A stretch of DNA of 44,978 nucleotides from Methylobacter sp. (GCA_024636505.1 JAGXGY010000041.1:1-44978), one strand, 5' to 3'; shown: positions 24,732 to 34,106, counted from the stretch's first letter. Notes: generated by a model not told the origin, from the letters alone. Numbers and translations: made by a program.

Positions 24732-26636
24732 ATGCTGAAAAAATCGGTAGCGGTTTTCCTGTTGTGGATGCTGATGACTGCAGTCTATGCACAGCAAAAC
24801 CCTCCCTTGTCGGTCGATATGAGTGCGCAGCATTTATCGCTGGCCGGACATGTCAACTTTTATAGCGATAAAAGTGCTGCGGCAACTTTTAAGCAAGCCA
24901 GACTAGCCGACTATCAACCGGTAGATGGGTTTCCCGGAGGCATTTATTCCCCTGATGCGCACTGGTATTATTTTACCTTGGCCAAAACCGGGAATATCCC
25001 AGGCGATTGGATACTGGCCCTGGGCGCTTCTTTTTTGGATGACATACAGGTCTGGCTGGAACAAGCCGACGGGCATTTTGAGCACTATCAATTAGGCGAT
25101 CATACGCCTTTTTTGCAGCGCCCCTTACCCTCGCGCCTCAATGCACTGCCCGTTGCCTTAACCGATGACCGACCGGTACGGGTCTATGTGCGCATACACT
25201 CCATCAGCACCCTGGCTTTCAATGCCGCCCTATGGCAACGCGATGCTTTTTGGGTCAATCAGGCCCAGTATAACTTCTTTCATGGCCTGTATTTTGGCGT
25301 GCTTATCATTGTTATTTTTATTCATGTCTGTTTCGGCCTTTGGTTGGGCCAAACCGCATTACTGGCTTATGCCGGCTATGTCGCCGCATTACTGGTTCTG
25401 TATCTGGGGATAAACGGTTATGGCGCGATCCTAGTGACGCCAAAAGCCATCTGGATAAATGATGCAATAACCGGCATTGGCACCATTGGCTCAGTCTATT
25501 TTATTTTATTTATGTGGGATCAACTGCTGCAGCTAAAACAGCATTTCCCACGGATTCATCGATTTTACCTAGCTGGCTGGCTCATTACAGCAAGCACATT
25601 ACCCTGGATGACCACTCCGTTTTACCGTATATTAGCCCCCGTTTTAACTCAATTCGCTGTAGCGTCCAGCTTTTTCAGTTTAGGTCTTTTAATAGTGCTG
25701 TGGCTCAAACACAAACAGACCGAATTATTGTTTTATCTACTGGCTTTTGTCATCACTACCTTTAGCGGTATCGCACAAATTTCAATTCATAACAACTGGA
25801 TGCCGCAAAATATTGTTACCACCAATATTTATCAGGCATCTTCGCTGATTCATATCGTGATAATGAATATGGGCTTGGCTTGGCGGATATATCGACTGAA
25901 ACAGCAAAAAAACGTCGCTGAGCATCAGGCGGTAACCCTTAAACAACGCTCCATCGAGCAACGGCACTTTGTGGCGATGCTTTCACACGAATTTAATACG
26001 CCGTTGGCCGCAATAGACCGCACCGCAAATCTGCTTCAGGCGAAATATTCGTCATTATCACAACAAGAAGCCGCGAGATTGGCCGATATCCGAACTTCAG
26101 TGACCCATTTAACCTCGCTTGTTAATAGTTTCTTATTGTCGGAAGCGTTAGATCATCAGGCTCTAACGCCAAATCGCGAACCCTGCCCGGTAAAACCATT
26201 TATGCTGGAGATTATCGCCAGTCTGGGCTACGAAGCCAAAGCGCGGGTGGACTTAACGGTAACACCCCCTACGGGTGCATTTGAGTTGGACAAAAGGCTT
26301 ATCAATATAGCCATCTGCAACCTTGTTGCCAACGCACTGAAGTACTCTACTAGCGGAACAAAAGTCACTCTTGCGGTTACCATCAGCGCAGATACGCTTG
26401 ACTTGCGCGTCAGCAATCAAACTAAAGCGCTGAGCGAAGAAGAACTGGCTCTTCTGGGAACCCCTTATTTTAGGGCCAGCACCGCAGTTAAAATAAAAGG
26501 CATAGGGCTCGGCTTTCATTTTTCTCGGGAAATCATAAGGGCGCATGGCGGTACGTTAACGCCTTTTAACGGTCTAAGCGGTGAATTTACCGTGCAAGTA
26601 TTCCTACCCGAATTTGAGTCCACTACGGAAAGCTAG
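24732..26636 (+). CDS. 7TMR-DISM sensor histidine kinase
   Basis: A 634-residue membrane kinase. A signal peptide (1-20, ending VYA) leads to a periplasmic 7TMR-DISMED2-type beta domain (about 25-175), then seven membrane helices (about 183-385, starting HGLYFGVLIIVIFIHVCFGL), a short coiled coil, a HisKA dimerisation domain with His419 in MLSHEFNTPLAAI, and an HATPase domain (N box NLVANALKYS, then GIGLGFHFSREIIRAHGG). 7TMR-DISM receptors are thought to sense extracellular, often carbohydrate-like, ligands. It is almost certainly the partner of the adjacent regulator, with only two bases between the genes. Confidence 0.92.
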   Translation: MLKKSVAVFLLWMLMTAVYAQQNPPLSVDMSAQHLSLAGHVNFYSDKSAAATFKQARLADYQPVDGFPGGIYSPDAHWYYFTLAKTGNIPGDWILALGASFLDDIQVWLEQADGHFEHYQLGDHTPFLQRPLPSRLNALPVALTDDRPVRVYVRIHSISTLAFNAALWQRDAFWVNQAQYNFFHGLYFGVLIIVIFIHVCFGLWLGQTALLAYAGYVAALLVLYLGINGYGAILVTPKAIWINDAITGIGTIGSVYFILFMWDQLLQLKQHFPRIHRFYLAGWLITASTLPWMTTPFYRILAPVLTQFAVASSFFSLGLLIVLWLKHKQTELLFYLLAFVITTFSGIAQISIHNNWMPQNIVTTNIYQASSLIHIVIMNMGLAWRIYRLKQQKNVAEHQAVTLKQRSIEQRHFVAMLSHEFNTPLAAIDRTANLLQAKYSSLSQQEAARLADIRTSVTHLTSLVNSFLLSEALDHQALTPNREPCPVKPFMLEIIASLGYEAKARVDLTVTPPTGAFELDKRLINIAICNLVANALKYSTSGTKVTLAVTISADTLDLRVSNQTKALSEEELALLGTPYFRASTAVKIKGIGLGFHFSREIIRAHGGTLTPFNGLSGEFTVQVFLPEFESTTES

Positions 26637-26673
26637 TATTGAGTCAATTTAGAAATGATGGCTGCCTTTAACG

Positions 26674-26698
26674 GTGGGACGGTTTTAACCGCCCCCAC
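26674..26698. terminator. Hairpin between convergent kinase and yqaA genes
   Basis: GTGGG.CGGT (26674-26683) pairs with ACCG..CCCAC (26688-26698) around a TTTA loop, with a small bulge. It lies 38 bases after the kinase stop and 51 bases before the end of the convergent gene. No T-run follows, so it is only a candidate bidirectional terminator. Confidence 0.4.
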
Positions 26699-26748
26699 AT
26701 CCGGCTGCTTAACTGTCAGAATAAAGTTGACCGGGTCCTGGTACCCGC

Positions 26749-27333
26749 TCAGCCTTGGTGCAGAATCTTATACATACCGGCGCCGATCACCACTAATGCT
26801 ACGGTTGCCCAGCCCAGTCTGTCCATATATTCGCGCAATTTCGCTTCAAGTTTTTCCCCGCCGGCAGAGAGCAACAGAGCCACCAGAAAAAACCGTCCGC
26901 CCCGACCAATAATTGAAGCCAATACAAAAGGCAAAAACACCATGCTTAATGTGCCTGCGGCAATGGTAAAAACCTTGTAAGGAATCGGCGAAAAACCGGC
27001 CACAAACACCGCCCAAAAGCCCCATTGTTCAAACCAGCTTTTTGCTGTTAAATAATTCCCCCAATAATGGCTGGTCTGCAGCCATGGCGCAATGCTGTCG
27101 AATATGAAAAAGCCGATCATATAACCGAGCATTCCGCCCAAGACCGAAGCTACCGTGGTCAATAGCGCAAAGTGCATGGCTTTGTCAGGCTGAGACAAGG
27201 CCATCGGTGCCAGCATCACATCCGGCGGTATCGGAAAAAATGAGGATTCGGCAAAACTGAGCGCACACAAATATTTAGCGGCATGCCGGTGCTTTGACCA
27301 CTGCAAGGCCTTGTCGTACCAGTGTTGAAACAT
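26749..27333 (-). CDS. yqaA: YqaA-family (DedA/SNARE-associated-like) membrane protein
   Basis: A 194-residue inner-membrane protein with about four hydrophobic segments. It carries features of the YqaA branch of the DedA/VTT superfamily: FAESSFFPIPPDVMLAPM near the N-terminus and GFSPIPYKVFTIAAGTL in the second half. DedA-like proteins are linked to lipid flipping and envelope homeostasis, but YqaA itself is poorly understood. It ends the surE-pcm-yqaA cluster, lying 2 bases from pcm. In many gamma-proteobacteria nlpD and rpoS follow; here they do not. Confidence 0.85.
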   Translation of the reverse strand: MFQHWYDKALQWSKHRHAAKYLCALSFAESSFFPIPPDVMLAPMALSQPDKAMHFALLTTVASVLGGMLGYMIGFFIFDSIAPWLQTSHYWGNYLTAKSWFEQWGFWAVFVAGFSPIPYKVFTIAAGTLSMVFLPFVLASIIGRGGRFFLVALLLSAGGEKLEAKLREYMDRLGWATVALVVIGAGMYKILHQG

Positions 27334-27335
27334 AT

Positions 27336-27998
27336 TTATTTCCTTCCTGATAAAAAAGGCACAAAAACAACCGGCTCGAGCTTTTCAATGTCATAGCCGC
27401 TTTCTGTACGCGTAACTCTCTGTAATTGCTGCTTGTCGTCCTTGCCGATCGGGATCAGCATCACGCCGCCAATAGCCATTTGTTGCAACAACATTTCCGG
27501 TATTTCCGGCGGCGCGGCCGCCACCAAAATACCGTCATAGGGCGCATGATCCGGCCAACCCCAGCCGCCATCGCTGTGCAAGTAACTGACATTCTTGAGT
27601 TTTAAATCCCAAAGGCGATCTTTGGCTTTTTTCTGCAACGGCGCGATTCTTTCTATCGAATAGACATGATCGGCCAGCTGCGCCAAAATTGCCGTCTGAT
27701 AACCGCAGCCGGTGCCGATTTCCAATACGTGCGCTAATCGACTTGACGCCGCCAGCAGTAATTCGGTCATTTTTGCAACGATATAAGGCTGGGAAATAGT
27801 CTGGTTGTAACCAATCGGCAGCGCGGTATCTTCATAAGCCCGATGAGCCAACGCTTCATCCATAAAAATATGCCGGGGCGTATTGCGCATCACATCCAGG
27901 ATTTTATGGCTGGTGATGCCCTGCTGTATTAACCGGTTGATCATGCGCTCACGGGTACGCGCCGAGGTCATGCCTATTCCTTGCAGGCTTTGAATCAT
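27336..27998 (-). CDS. pcm: Protein-L-isoaspartate O-methyltransferase
   Basis: A 220-residue SAM-dependent methyltransferase that starts repair of isoaspartyl residues in aged proteins. Diagnostic blocks are present: [20 protein letters not shown], the SAM-binding [16 protein letters not shown], and [14 protein letters not shown]. It is of normal length. Its ATG overlaps the surE stop codon (ATGA), so the two are translated together. Both are commonly adjacent in gamma-proteobacteria. Confidence 0.96.
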   Translation of the reverse strand: MIQSLQGIGMTSARTRERMINRLIQQGITSHKILDVMRNTPRHIFMDEALAHRAYEDTALPIGYNQTISQPYIVAKMTELLLAASSRLAHVLEIGTGCGYQTAILAQLADHVYSIERIAPLQKKAKDRLWDLKLKNVSYLHSDGGWGWPDHAPYDGILVAAAPPEIPEMLLQQMAIGGVMLIPIGKDDKQQLQRVTRTESGYDIEKLEPVVFVPFLSGRK

Positions 27999-28750
27999 AA
28001 CTTATGTCCCTTGGGCAGCCAGTCCTTTAAGTCATTGAGCCGGTCATAGCGGGTCAAATCCACTTGCAGCGGAGTGACCGATACAAAACCGGCATTGACG
28101 GCATAAAAATCAGTGCCGGGACCGGCATCCTGTTCCGCTCCCGGCGGCCCTACCCAGTATATAAGGCGGCCACGCGGATCCTCGCTTTTGATAACCGACT
28201 CCGCTTTATGCCGCTGACCGAGTCGCGTCGCCTGATAGCCTTTTAAGTCGTTAATGGCAACGTCCGGCACATTGACATTCAGAATGGTATCTTGCGGCAA
28301 CGGCTGATGAATCAATTGCTGCAATAACGTTACGCCGACATACGCAGCAGTGTCAAAATGACTGGGATTACTGCCCACCAACGAAATAGCAACCGCAGGC
28401 AAACCTAAAAAACGTCCTTCAGTTGCTGCGGCAACCGTACCGGAATAGAGCACATCATCACCTAAATTAGAGCCATGATTAATCCCGGCAAAAACCATAT
28501 CCGGCTCTGCTTCCAATAAACCGGTTACCGCCAAATGTACGCAGTCGGTGGGGGTGCCGTCAACTTTAATAAAACCGTTTTCCATGGCATAAGCGCGTAA
28601 CGGCATTTCCAGCGTTAAAGAATTACTCGCCGCACTGCGGTTTCTATCCGGAGCCACCACCGAGATGTCGGCATGCAAGCTCAATGCGCCGGCCAATGCA
28701 ATCAGCCCTTCAGCCAAGTAGCCATCATCATTACTTAACAAAATATGCAT
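27995..28750 (-). CDS. surE: 5'/3'-nucleotidase SurE
   Basis: A 251-residue metal-dependent nucleotidase that dephosphorylates nucleoside monophosphates and short polyphosphates in stationary phase. The N-terminus [16 protein letters not shown] has the metal-binding Asp pair. [44 protein letters not shown] and [17 protein letters not shown] are all family blocks. The ATG at 28750 gives the standard MHIL start; an upstream in-frame TTG at 28756 would add two residues. Confidence 0.96.
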   Translation of the reverse strand: MHILLSNDDGYLAEGLIALAGALSLHADISVVAPDRNRSAASNSLTLEMPLRAYAMENGFIKVDGTPTDCVHLAVTGLLEAEPDMVFAGINHGSNLGDDVLYSGTVAAATEGRFLGLPAVAISLVGSNPSHFDTAAYVGVTLLQQLIHQPLPQDTILNVNVPDVAINDLKGYQATRLGQRHKAESVIKSEDPRGRLIYWVGPPGAEQDAGPGTDFYAVNAGFVSVTPLQVDLTRYDRLNDLKDWLPKGHKL

Positions 28751-28824
28751 TATCAATCGCCCTGAAGCCGATTAAGCTATAAAATTGATCATATTAGCAA
28801 CAATACACAACAAAATCAGCTTTC

Positions 28825-29376
28825 GTGGCAAAAAAAAACCTCAGCTCAGAAGACCGCAATTTGTTTCGTCAAACTATCGGTAAAGTACACGCAGTAAAAA
28901 GCGATAAAGTGCTATTAACGGAAAGTGACAAACCCAAGCCCTACCCTAAAGCACAGACTGTCAATGTCGATGAGCACTTAAGCGCCAACGCTGATTTTGC
29001 TATTGAAAAAGTAGGCATAGGAGACTCGCTAAGCTTTACCGCAACTGGGCTGCAGCATAATATGCTAAAAAAACTGCACAAAGGGCATTTCGGTCTGGAT
29101 GCAGAAATTGACCTGCATGGACTGAACAGCAACGAAGCAAAACGGCAATTGCTGCATTTTCTGCACGGCAGTGTAGAGCAGGGCTGCCGTTGCGTACACA
29201 TCGTCCACGGCAAAGGCTATCGCTCTGAAGGCAACCATCCGGTACTGAAAAACAACCTCAACCTATGGCTAAGACAACACCGGGACGTTCAGGCTTTTTG
29301 CTCAGCGCCACCCAAAGACGGCGGAACCGGCGCAGTTTTTGTGCTGCTGCAGTTGACAGGAAAATATGATGCATAG
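28825..29376 (+). CDS. Smr-domain protein (SmrA-like)
   Basis: A 183-residue protein with a basic N-terminal region and a C-terminal Smr domain (about 90-175) showing AEIDLHGLNSNEAKRQL and VHIVHGKGYRSEG, the DLHG and HGKG motifs. Smr domains nick DNA or cleave RNA; related stand-alone SmrB acts on mRNA at collided ribosomes, but the role of this SmrA-like form is uncertain. The start is GTG at 28825, giving MAKKNLSSEDRNLF. It diverges from surE with a 74-base gap. Confidence 0.88.
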   Translation: MAKKNLSSEDRNLFRQTIGKVHAVKSDKVLLTESDKPKPYPKAQTVNVDEHLSANADFAIEKVGIGDSLSFTATGLQHNMLKKLHKGHFGLDAEIDLHGLNSNEAKRQLLHFLHGSVEQGCRCVHIVHGKGYRSEGNHPVLKNNLNLWLRQHRDVQAFCSAPPKDGGTGAVFVLLQLTGKYDA

Positions 29377-29489
29377 CGACCAAAGCCATTGTATTGTCCG
29401 GTGCTGCGATAAGCCCCGATGCTGAAAAATGAGATAATGGCGATGAACAGGAAATAATTCCAGGGGCTGTAGCGATGGGGGAATGTCGG

Positions 29490-30569
29490 TTACAACATCG
29501 GCAACGCAGAAAAAGCGTCAAGTTCTTTCACCGCCGTCGCCGTTCGACGTATCAACTCCAGATTACACTCTACATTCATCATACCGCCTACCGCAAGCGT
29601 CACTATCATGGCCTCTAATGCATAAACCAGATGGGCGCGGTAGCGCTGCATCAACCGGTCGCTATCAATACCTGTCACACCATTTTCCGTCAAAATTTGA
29701 GCATACCTGGCAAGCAGCTCGGCTTCATGGCGCTTCCGCATTTCAGGGCTGAGCGCGGTGGCCAGAAAATAAGCCACATCGCTGACGCCCTCGCCGATAC
29801 GGACCAGTTGCCAATCCAGAAAACCCACCTTTGACCTTTGCTCGTTCCAGAATAAGTTTCCTGGATGACAGTCGTGATGAACCAAGGTTTGAGGGGCGTC
29901 GGCAAGAAAGCGCATCGCCGATCGACGCCTGCGTGCATAATGCATGCAGGGAGCATTTAAAACCGAAGGTATCAGTGTTCCCGCCAGTTGTAAGCCGCGT
30001 TTCATTAAGGGCACGGCCAAAGCCGTGCCTAGAGAATCTTCCAAACGCCGGACCGGCCCGGCCAGCCAACGATAATCCGGGTCAAGATGCACATTATCCC
30101 AATATTGCGCGTGACTAATGGCAAGCTGTTCGACAACCAGTATCGCCTGCGCCAGCGTCAAAGTGTCGCTGGCGGCGCTGGGTATACCCTGGGATTCGGC
30201 AACATCGGCAAGCACCAGTATCGAACCCCGGCCAAAACGGCTTTGCGCGGCCAGGCAAACAGGCAGGGTCAGTGGTACTGTGGCGGCCACTTCGTTATAG
30301 AATCTTACTTCGGTATGCAACAGCCTCGGTAAAGCGGTAATCATCCGCGCCCGCCATGCCAATGACGGCAGCTTTACGAACCATCTGTTAGGCAGCGTTT
30401 TTGAGGCATTATGCTCGACTGCGACACAAACCCGCGTTGTCGTACCTATATTTAATGCAACCACATCCACCTTGGCTACGATAATGTTGCTATGGTGTTT
30501 GTCGGCAATTTTCTGAGCCCAGGCAACCGTTAAATCACCGGGCTGGTTTACAATAATATCCTGCTTCAT
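29490..30569 (-). CDS. Phosphotransferase of the APH/EcKinase-like superfamily
   Basis: A 359-residue small-molecule kinase fold. The catalytic loop is HHDCHPGNLFW (His, Asp, Asn of the Brenner motif) and the metal-binding segment is VGFLDWQ, followed by GEGVSDVAYFLATAL. The N-lobe has VKLPSLAWRARM with a candidate ATP-binding lysine. Relatives phosphorylate aminoglycosides, choline or ecdysteroids; the substrate here cannot be told from sequence. It lies downstream of slyX on the same strand with a 68-base gap, so it may be the last gene of that run or stand alone. Confidence 0.85.
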   Translation of the reverse strand: MKQDIIVNQPGDLTVAWAQKIADKHHSNIIVAKVDVVALNIGTTTRVCVAVEHNASKTLPNRWFVKLPSLAWRARMITALPRLLHTEVRFYNEVAATVPLTLPVCLAAQSRFGRGSILVLADVAESQGIPSAASDTLTLAQAILVVEQLAISHAQYWDNVHLDPDYRWLAGPVRRLEDSLGTALAVPLMKRGLQLAGTLIPSVLNAPCMHYARRRRSAMRFLADAPQTLVHHDCHPGNLFWNEQRSKVGFLDWQLVRIGEGVSDVAYFLATALSPEMRKRHEAELLARYAQILTENGVTGIDSDRLMQRYRAHLVYALEAMIVTLAVGGMMNVECNLELIRRTATAVKELDAFSALPML

Positions 30570-30637
30570 TATTTTTGTCCGTCTATTAATACCGTCTTTA
30601 TGCGGCTTTGAACTTTCGCGAACACCGGGGGGCGGCG

Positions 30638-30844
30638 CTAATAATGCGGTGGGGCTTCCTCAACGCTTTCGCCGCCGCCACTTTCGGAAGACAGACTTTT
30701 AATCCGTTCATTGAGCATTCGGCAGGTGGCTTCCAAGCGGTCTATCTGTTGCTGTTGCCCTGCTACTATGTTATTCAATGCTTGCAGCAAATCTTCCTGA
30801 TAAGCCGCTTTTATTTCTAATTCGATGATGCGTTCTTCGTTCAT
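30638..30844 (-). CDS. slyX: SlyX family protein
   Basis: A 68-residue coiled-coil protein: MNEERIIELEIKAAYQEDLL, then QQQIDRLEATCRMLNERIKSL, and the typical C-terminal EAPPHY tail. SlyX proteins are conserved but of unknown function. The ATG at 30844 overlaps the hemN stop codon (ATGA), which fixes the start. Confidence 0.93.
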   Translation of the reverse strand: MNEERIIELEIKAAYQEDLLQALNNIVAGQQQQIDRLEATCRMLNERIKSLSSESGGGESVEEAPPHY

Positions 30845-32223
30845 ATTACTTTGGAAAACTGTTGTTGTTTTTGCGTCAGGTATTTGTCGAACACCATGCA
30901 AATGTTGCGGATCAACAGACGGCCTGCGGATAATACCCTAACGCCTTCTGTTGATAAAACCAGCAAACCGTCGGCCTGCATCGGCGCCAAGTTGTTAAGT
31001 TCGGCAGCAAAATAATCGGCAAAATCAATGCTAAATTGCTGCTCGATAGCAGCAAAGTTTAGCTCGAAATGGCAAATCAGTTGGGTAATCACCGCGCGGC
31101 GCAGTTTGTCGTCATCATCCAGTTCCACGCCTTTAAACACCGGCAATTTGCCTTGGCTAATCAGCTGCTCGTATTCGTCCAATTCTTTAACATTCTGGAT
31201 ATAGGCATCGCCTACCCTGCCGATTGACGTAATCCCCAAGCCCACCAGATCGCAATCCGAATGCGTGGAGTAGCCTTGAAAATTGCGATACAAATGCCCC
31301 TCGCGCTGGGCGACGGCAAGCTCGTCATCGGGCTTGGCGAAATGATCCATGCCGATGTAGACATAACCGGCTTCGGTCAGCCGTTGACCGACCATGTGCA
31401 AGATGGCCAGCTTCACCTCGGGCGTCGGTAGTTCGGCATCGTTAATCTGGCGCTGGGTTTTAAAGCGGGCCGGCATGTGCGCGTAGTTGAAGATCGAGAA
31501 CCTATCCGGTTCTACCGCCAATATTTTGTCCAGCGTTCGGGCGAAAGATGCCACTGTTTGCAGCGGTAGGCCGTAAATCAAGTCGATGTTGGTCGAGCGG
31601 AAACCTTCGGCTCTGGCCGCTGCTAAAACAGCGAAGGTCTGTTGTTCGCTTTGCAGGCGGTTGACGGCTTTTTGCACCGCCGGATCGAAATCCTGCAGGC
31701 CCAAACTGACGCGGTTAAAACCCAGTTCGCGCAGTTGTTTTAGGGTCTGGCCGTTGGTTTCCCGGGGATCGACTTCGATCGAATATTCGCCCTGGTCGTC
31801 ATCCCGCAAGTGAAAATGCTCGCGGGTCACGTCCATTAAGGTAAGCATCTGCTCGTAGCTTAGAAAAGTCGGCGTGCCCCCACCCCAGTGCAATTGATTG
31901 ACGACCCGGTTGGAGTTGAACAAATCGCCCTGCATGGCAATTTCTTTGCACAGGTTCGCTAAGTAAGGTTCGGCATGTTTGCGGTTTTTGGTGACGATTT
32001 TATTGCAGGCGCAATAAAAGCAGACGGTATCGCAAAACGGGATATGAAAATACAGCGACAGCGGCCCGCCTGCGGCATTGGATTTGGCGATATGCGCACG
32101 ATATTCCTGGTCGCCGAAACCTTGGTGCAATTCCAGGGCGGTCGGGTACGAGGTGTAACGCGGACCGGCCTTATCGTAACGGTTGATCAGGTCTACATCG
32201 AATTTTATCGATTGATCCATCAT
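30841..32223 (-). CDS. hemN: Oxygen-independent coproporphyrinogen III oxidase
   Basis: A 460-residue radical SAM enzyme that converts coproporphyrinogen III to protoporphyrinogen IX without oxygen. The [4Fe-4S] motif is CDTVCFYCAC, preceded by LYFHIPF. GPRYTSYPTA, HWGGGTPTFLS, SIEVDPRE, VSLGLQDFDPAVQKAVNR and the C-terminal RLLIRNICMVFDKYL are family blocks that mark HemN rather than HemW. It overlaps ccmI by 4 bases (ATGA), linking heme synthesis to the cytochrome c maturation operon. Confidence 0.97.
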   Translation of the reverse strand: MMDQSIKFDVDLINRYDKAGPRYTSYPTALELHQGFGDQEYRAHIAKSNAAGGPLSLYFHIPFCDTVCFYCACNKIVTKNRKHAEPYLANLCKEIAMQGDLFNSNRVVNQLHWGGGTPTFLSYEQMLTLMDVTREHFHLRDDDQGEYSIEVDPRETNGQTLKQLRELGFNRVSLGLQDFDPAVQKAVNRLQSEQQTFAVLAAARAEGFRSTNIDLIYGLPLQTVASFARTLDKILAVEPDRFSIFNYAHMPARFKTQRQINDAELPTPEVKLAILHMVGQRLTEAGYVYIGMDHFAKPDDELAVAQREGHLYRNFQGYSTHSDCDLVGLGITSIGRVGDAYIQNVKELDEYEQLISQGKLPVFKGVELDDDDKLRRAVITQLICHFELNFAAIEQQFSIDFADYFAAELNNLAPMQADGLLVLSTEGVRVLSAGRLLIRNICMVFDKYLTQKQQQFSKVI

Positions 32224-33512
32224 TTTATTCGGCTGTTGATGACTATTTTTTGAAGGCTTTTATCCGCCAGCGCTACCTGTTCGATGACGCCGATCAAGTC
32301 GCCGGACTGTTGCATCGCTCCGCCGGATTTGGAAATGCGCGCCAGCAGTTTAACCTGTTCGAAATTCGATAACTTCATGGTTGGCATCATCGCCATCGCA
32401 TCGGTTAACTCTACGGTTAGCGGCAAATCGGAAACCTGTTTACGCACGATAGCCAGCGGCATTTTTGGACCGGATAATGCCTGAGCGTAAATAAATACGG
32501 TGTCAGTTGGGCTTGCCGATTTTTGCAATTCCGGCGCCAAACTCACCTGGATATTAATGCCGACCGCACTAGCCGGTGGGGCAGGCATTGCTTTGGCTTG
32601 CACTGGTTTTGATTCCGCCTGTGCCGCGCTTTCCGGTATTTGGGTTGCCAGCTTAGCCAGCAGAACTTGTATTTCCTGCTGGGCTTCCGATCCCGGTGGC
32701 AGCAAAGCTTCAAGTTTTTTCCACAAATCCATTGCTGCGGTAAAATCGCCTGCTTGCGCCTTTGCCATGCCGCCCAACCATAAGCCGGTGACATTATCAG
32801 GCTCCATTGCCAAGGCTTTAAAAACTAATTCGGCAGGTTTTCCGTCCATTTGTTCGTCGTTGGCAAAAGCCAGCGCATCGGCGTAAAGCAGCATAATTTC
32901 TGGCTGATCGCCTAGCAATTTGTAAGCATGCCCAAAGGCGTCGACCGCTTTATCATGTTGCTGCAAGTATTTATAGGATCGACCTAACATCGTCCAGCCC
33001 AGCGCATCATCCGGTTGTTTCTCAAGGCGCTCGGCTAATCCTGCAACCATTTTGGTCATTTGTTCCAGCTCTGGCGCTGCCGCTGTCTGTTCAACTTGGC
33101 TTAATGACTGATAGTTACCCAATGTCCAATAAAGCGAACCTGCCACCAAAGGAATTGCCAACATCAACACCCACGCCATCCACCGGCCTTGGGAAGAGAC
33201 TGCCTTTACATGACTTTCGACTGCCATGGATGGCGGAAGTGTCGCAATCGGTAGGGAACCGATGCGACTTATGTCCAGATCATCGCTTAAAGCCTGTTCA
33301 AGCTCGACAAGCTGCTCCTCATAAAGTGCCTGACTCAATGCACCATTTTGCAGCTGCTCTTTAAGCTCAGCCAATCGTTGACGGGCTATGGTGATATTGC
33401 GTTGATCTTGATCCGCTGCTGCAACCGGATGTTTTCGCCACAACGGCGGCAGCACAATCAGAAAAGCGGCTAAGGTCATTACGCTGACGATCAGCAAAAA
33501 TAGCATATTCAA
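32220..33512 (-). CDS. ccmI: Cytochrome c biogenesis protein CcmI
   Basis: A 430-residue apocytochrome c chaperone. Two N-terminal membrane helices (about 1-25 and 112-130) flank a cytoplasmic coiled coil (RQRLAELKEQLQNGALSQ). A periplasmic TPR region (LEKQPDDALGWTMLGRSYKY, then LGDQPEIMLLYADALAF) and a C-terminal beta domain (INIQVSLAPELQ...VFIYAQAL) follow. It presents apocytochromes to the heme lyase complex with CcmF and CcmH. It overlaps ccmH by 4 bases. Confidence 0.95.
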   Translation of the reverse strand: MNMLFLLIVSVMTLAAFLIVLPPLWRKHPVAAADQDQRNITIARQRLAELKEQLQNGALSQALYEEQLVELEQALSDDLDISRIGSLPIATLPPSMAVESHVKAVSSQGRWMAWVLMLAIPLVAGSLYWTLGNYQSLSQVEQTAAAPELEQMTKMVAGLAERLEKQPDDALGWTMLGRSYKYLQQHDKAVDAFGHAYKLLGDQPEIMLLYADALAFANDEQMDGKPAELVFKALAMEPDNVTGLWLGGMAKAQAGDFTAAMDLWKKLEALLPPGSEAQQEIQVLLAKLATQIPESAAQAESKPVQAKAMPAPPASAVGINIQVSLAPELQKSASPTDTVFIYAQALSGPKMPLAIVRKQVSDLPLTVELTDAMAMMPTMKLSNFEQVKLLARISKSGGAMQQSGDLIGVIEQVALADKSLQKIVINSRIK

Positions 33513-34084
33513 GAGGGATCACCTTTTTCTAACAAGCTGCGGATTTTTGCCAATTTTTCAGCATTTTCGTTTCCATGCTCTGCGTGAGCAGGCATCGTTG
33601 CTTCAGCCTTTTTACGCCGCACAAATAAAAACACGATAACCAAACCGATCAATAAGAACGCGACCGGCCCTAGCCACAACACGCCGGTTTTAAGCTTAAA
33701 CGGCGGATTGTATAAAACAAAGTCGCCGTATCGATCGGTCATAAACTGGGCTATGTCCTGCTTTGATTTTCCCTGTTGCAACATTTCATACACTTGCCTG
33801 CGCAAATCTGCGGCCAGTTCTGCATTGGAATCGGCGATGGTCTGGTTTTGACAAACCAGACAGCGCAATTCCGACGTCAGGGTTTCGTAAGCTTCTTGTT
33901 GCTCCGGGTTGGCCAACTGTGGAGATACGCCAGCCGCATAAGCGATGCCGGACAGCATCAGTAGGAGGACGACTACAAGGATACAGGAGGTACGACCCCA
34001 AGGATGGGGGAGGTAGAGCAACGCAGGGAGCGGTTGCCGAGAGCAACGCAGGGAGCAGTTGCCGATAATCGATAAATACTTCAT
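33509..34084 (-). CDS. ccmH: Cytochrome c biogenesis protein CcmH with a repeat-derived N-terminus
   Basis: The conserved part is a normal CcmH: a periplasmic domain with the redox motif LRCLVCQNQTIADSNAELA, then MTDRYGDFVLYNPPFK, then a membrane helix (VLWLGPVAFLLIGLVIVFLFV). It reduces apocytochrome thiols for heme ligation. The N-terminus is odd: between MKYLSII and the hydrophobic core CILVVVLLLMLSGIAYA lie about 30 residues (NCSLRCSRQPLPALLYLP...) encoded by tandem repeats at 33976-34065. The native signal peptide start appears to have been replaced by repeat sequence, though a usable hydrophobic core remains. No good ribosome binding site precedes the ATG at 34084. Function is certain; the exact start is not. 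Confidence 0.9.
   Translation of the reverse strand: MKYLSIIGNCSLRCSRQPLPALLYLPHPWGRTSCILVVVLLLMLSGIAYAAGVSPQLANPEQQEAYETLTSELRCLVCQNQTIADSNAELAADLRRQVYEMLQQGKSKQDIAQFMTDRYGDFVLYNPPFKLKTGVLWLGPVAFLLIGLVIVFLFVRRKKAEATMPAHAEHGNENAEKLAKIRSLLEKGDPS
33976..34065. repeat. Tandem repeats inside the 5' end of ccmH
   Basis: Two 25-base units beginning GAGCAACGCAGGGAGC lie head to tail at 34016-34040 and 34041-34065 and differ at a single base. Next to them a 17-base unit (CAAGGAT.....GAGGTA) occurs at 33976-33992 and again at 33999-34015 with three differences. Because 25 is not a multiple of three, the copies are read in different frames, so the encoded peptide is a by-product of the repeat rather than conserved protein. 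Confidence 0.85.
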
Positions 34085-34106
34085 CAAATTTCTTCGCTAA
34101 TCTGAA

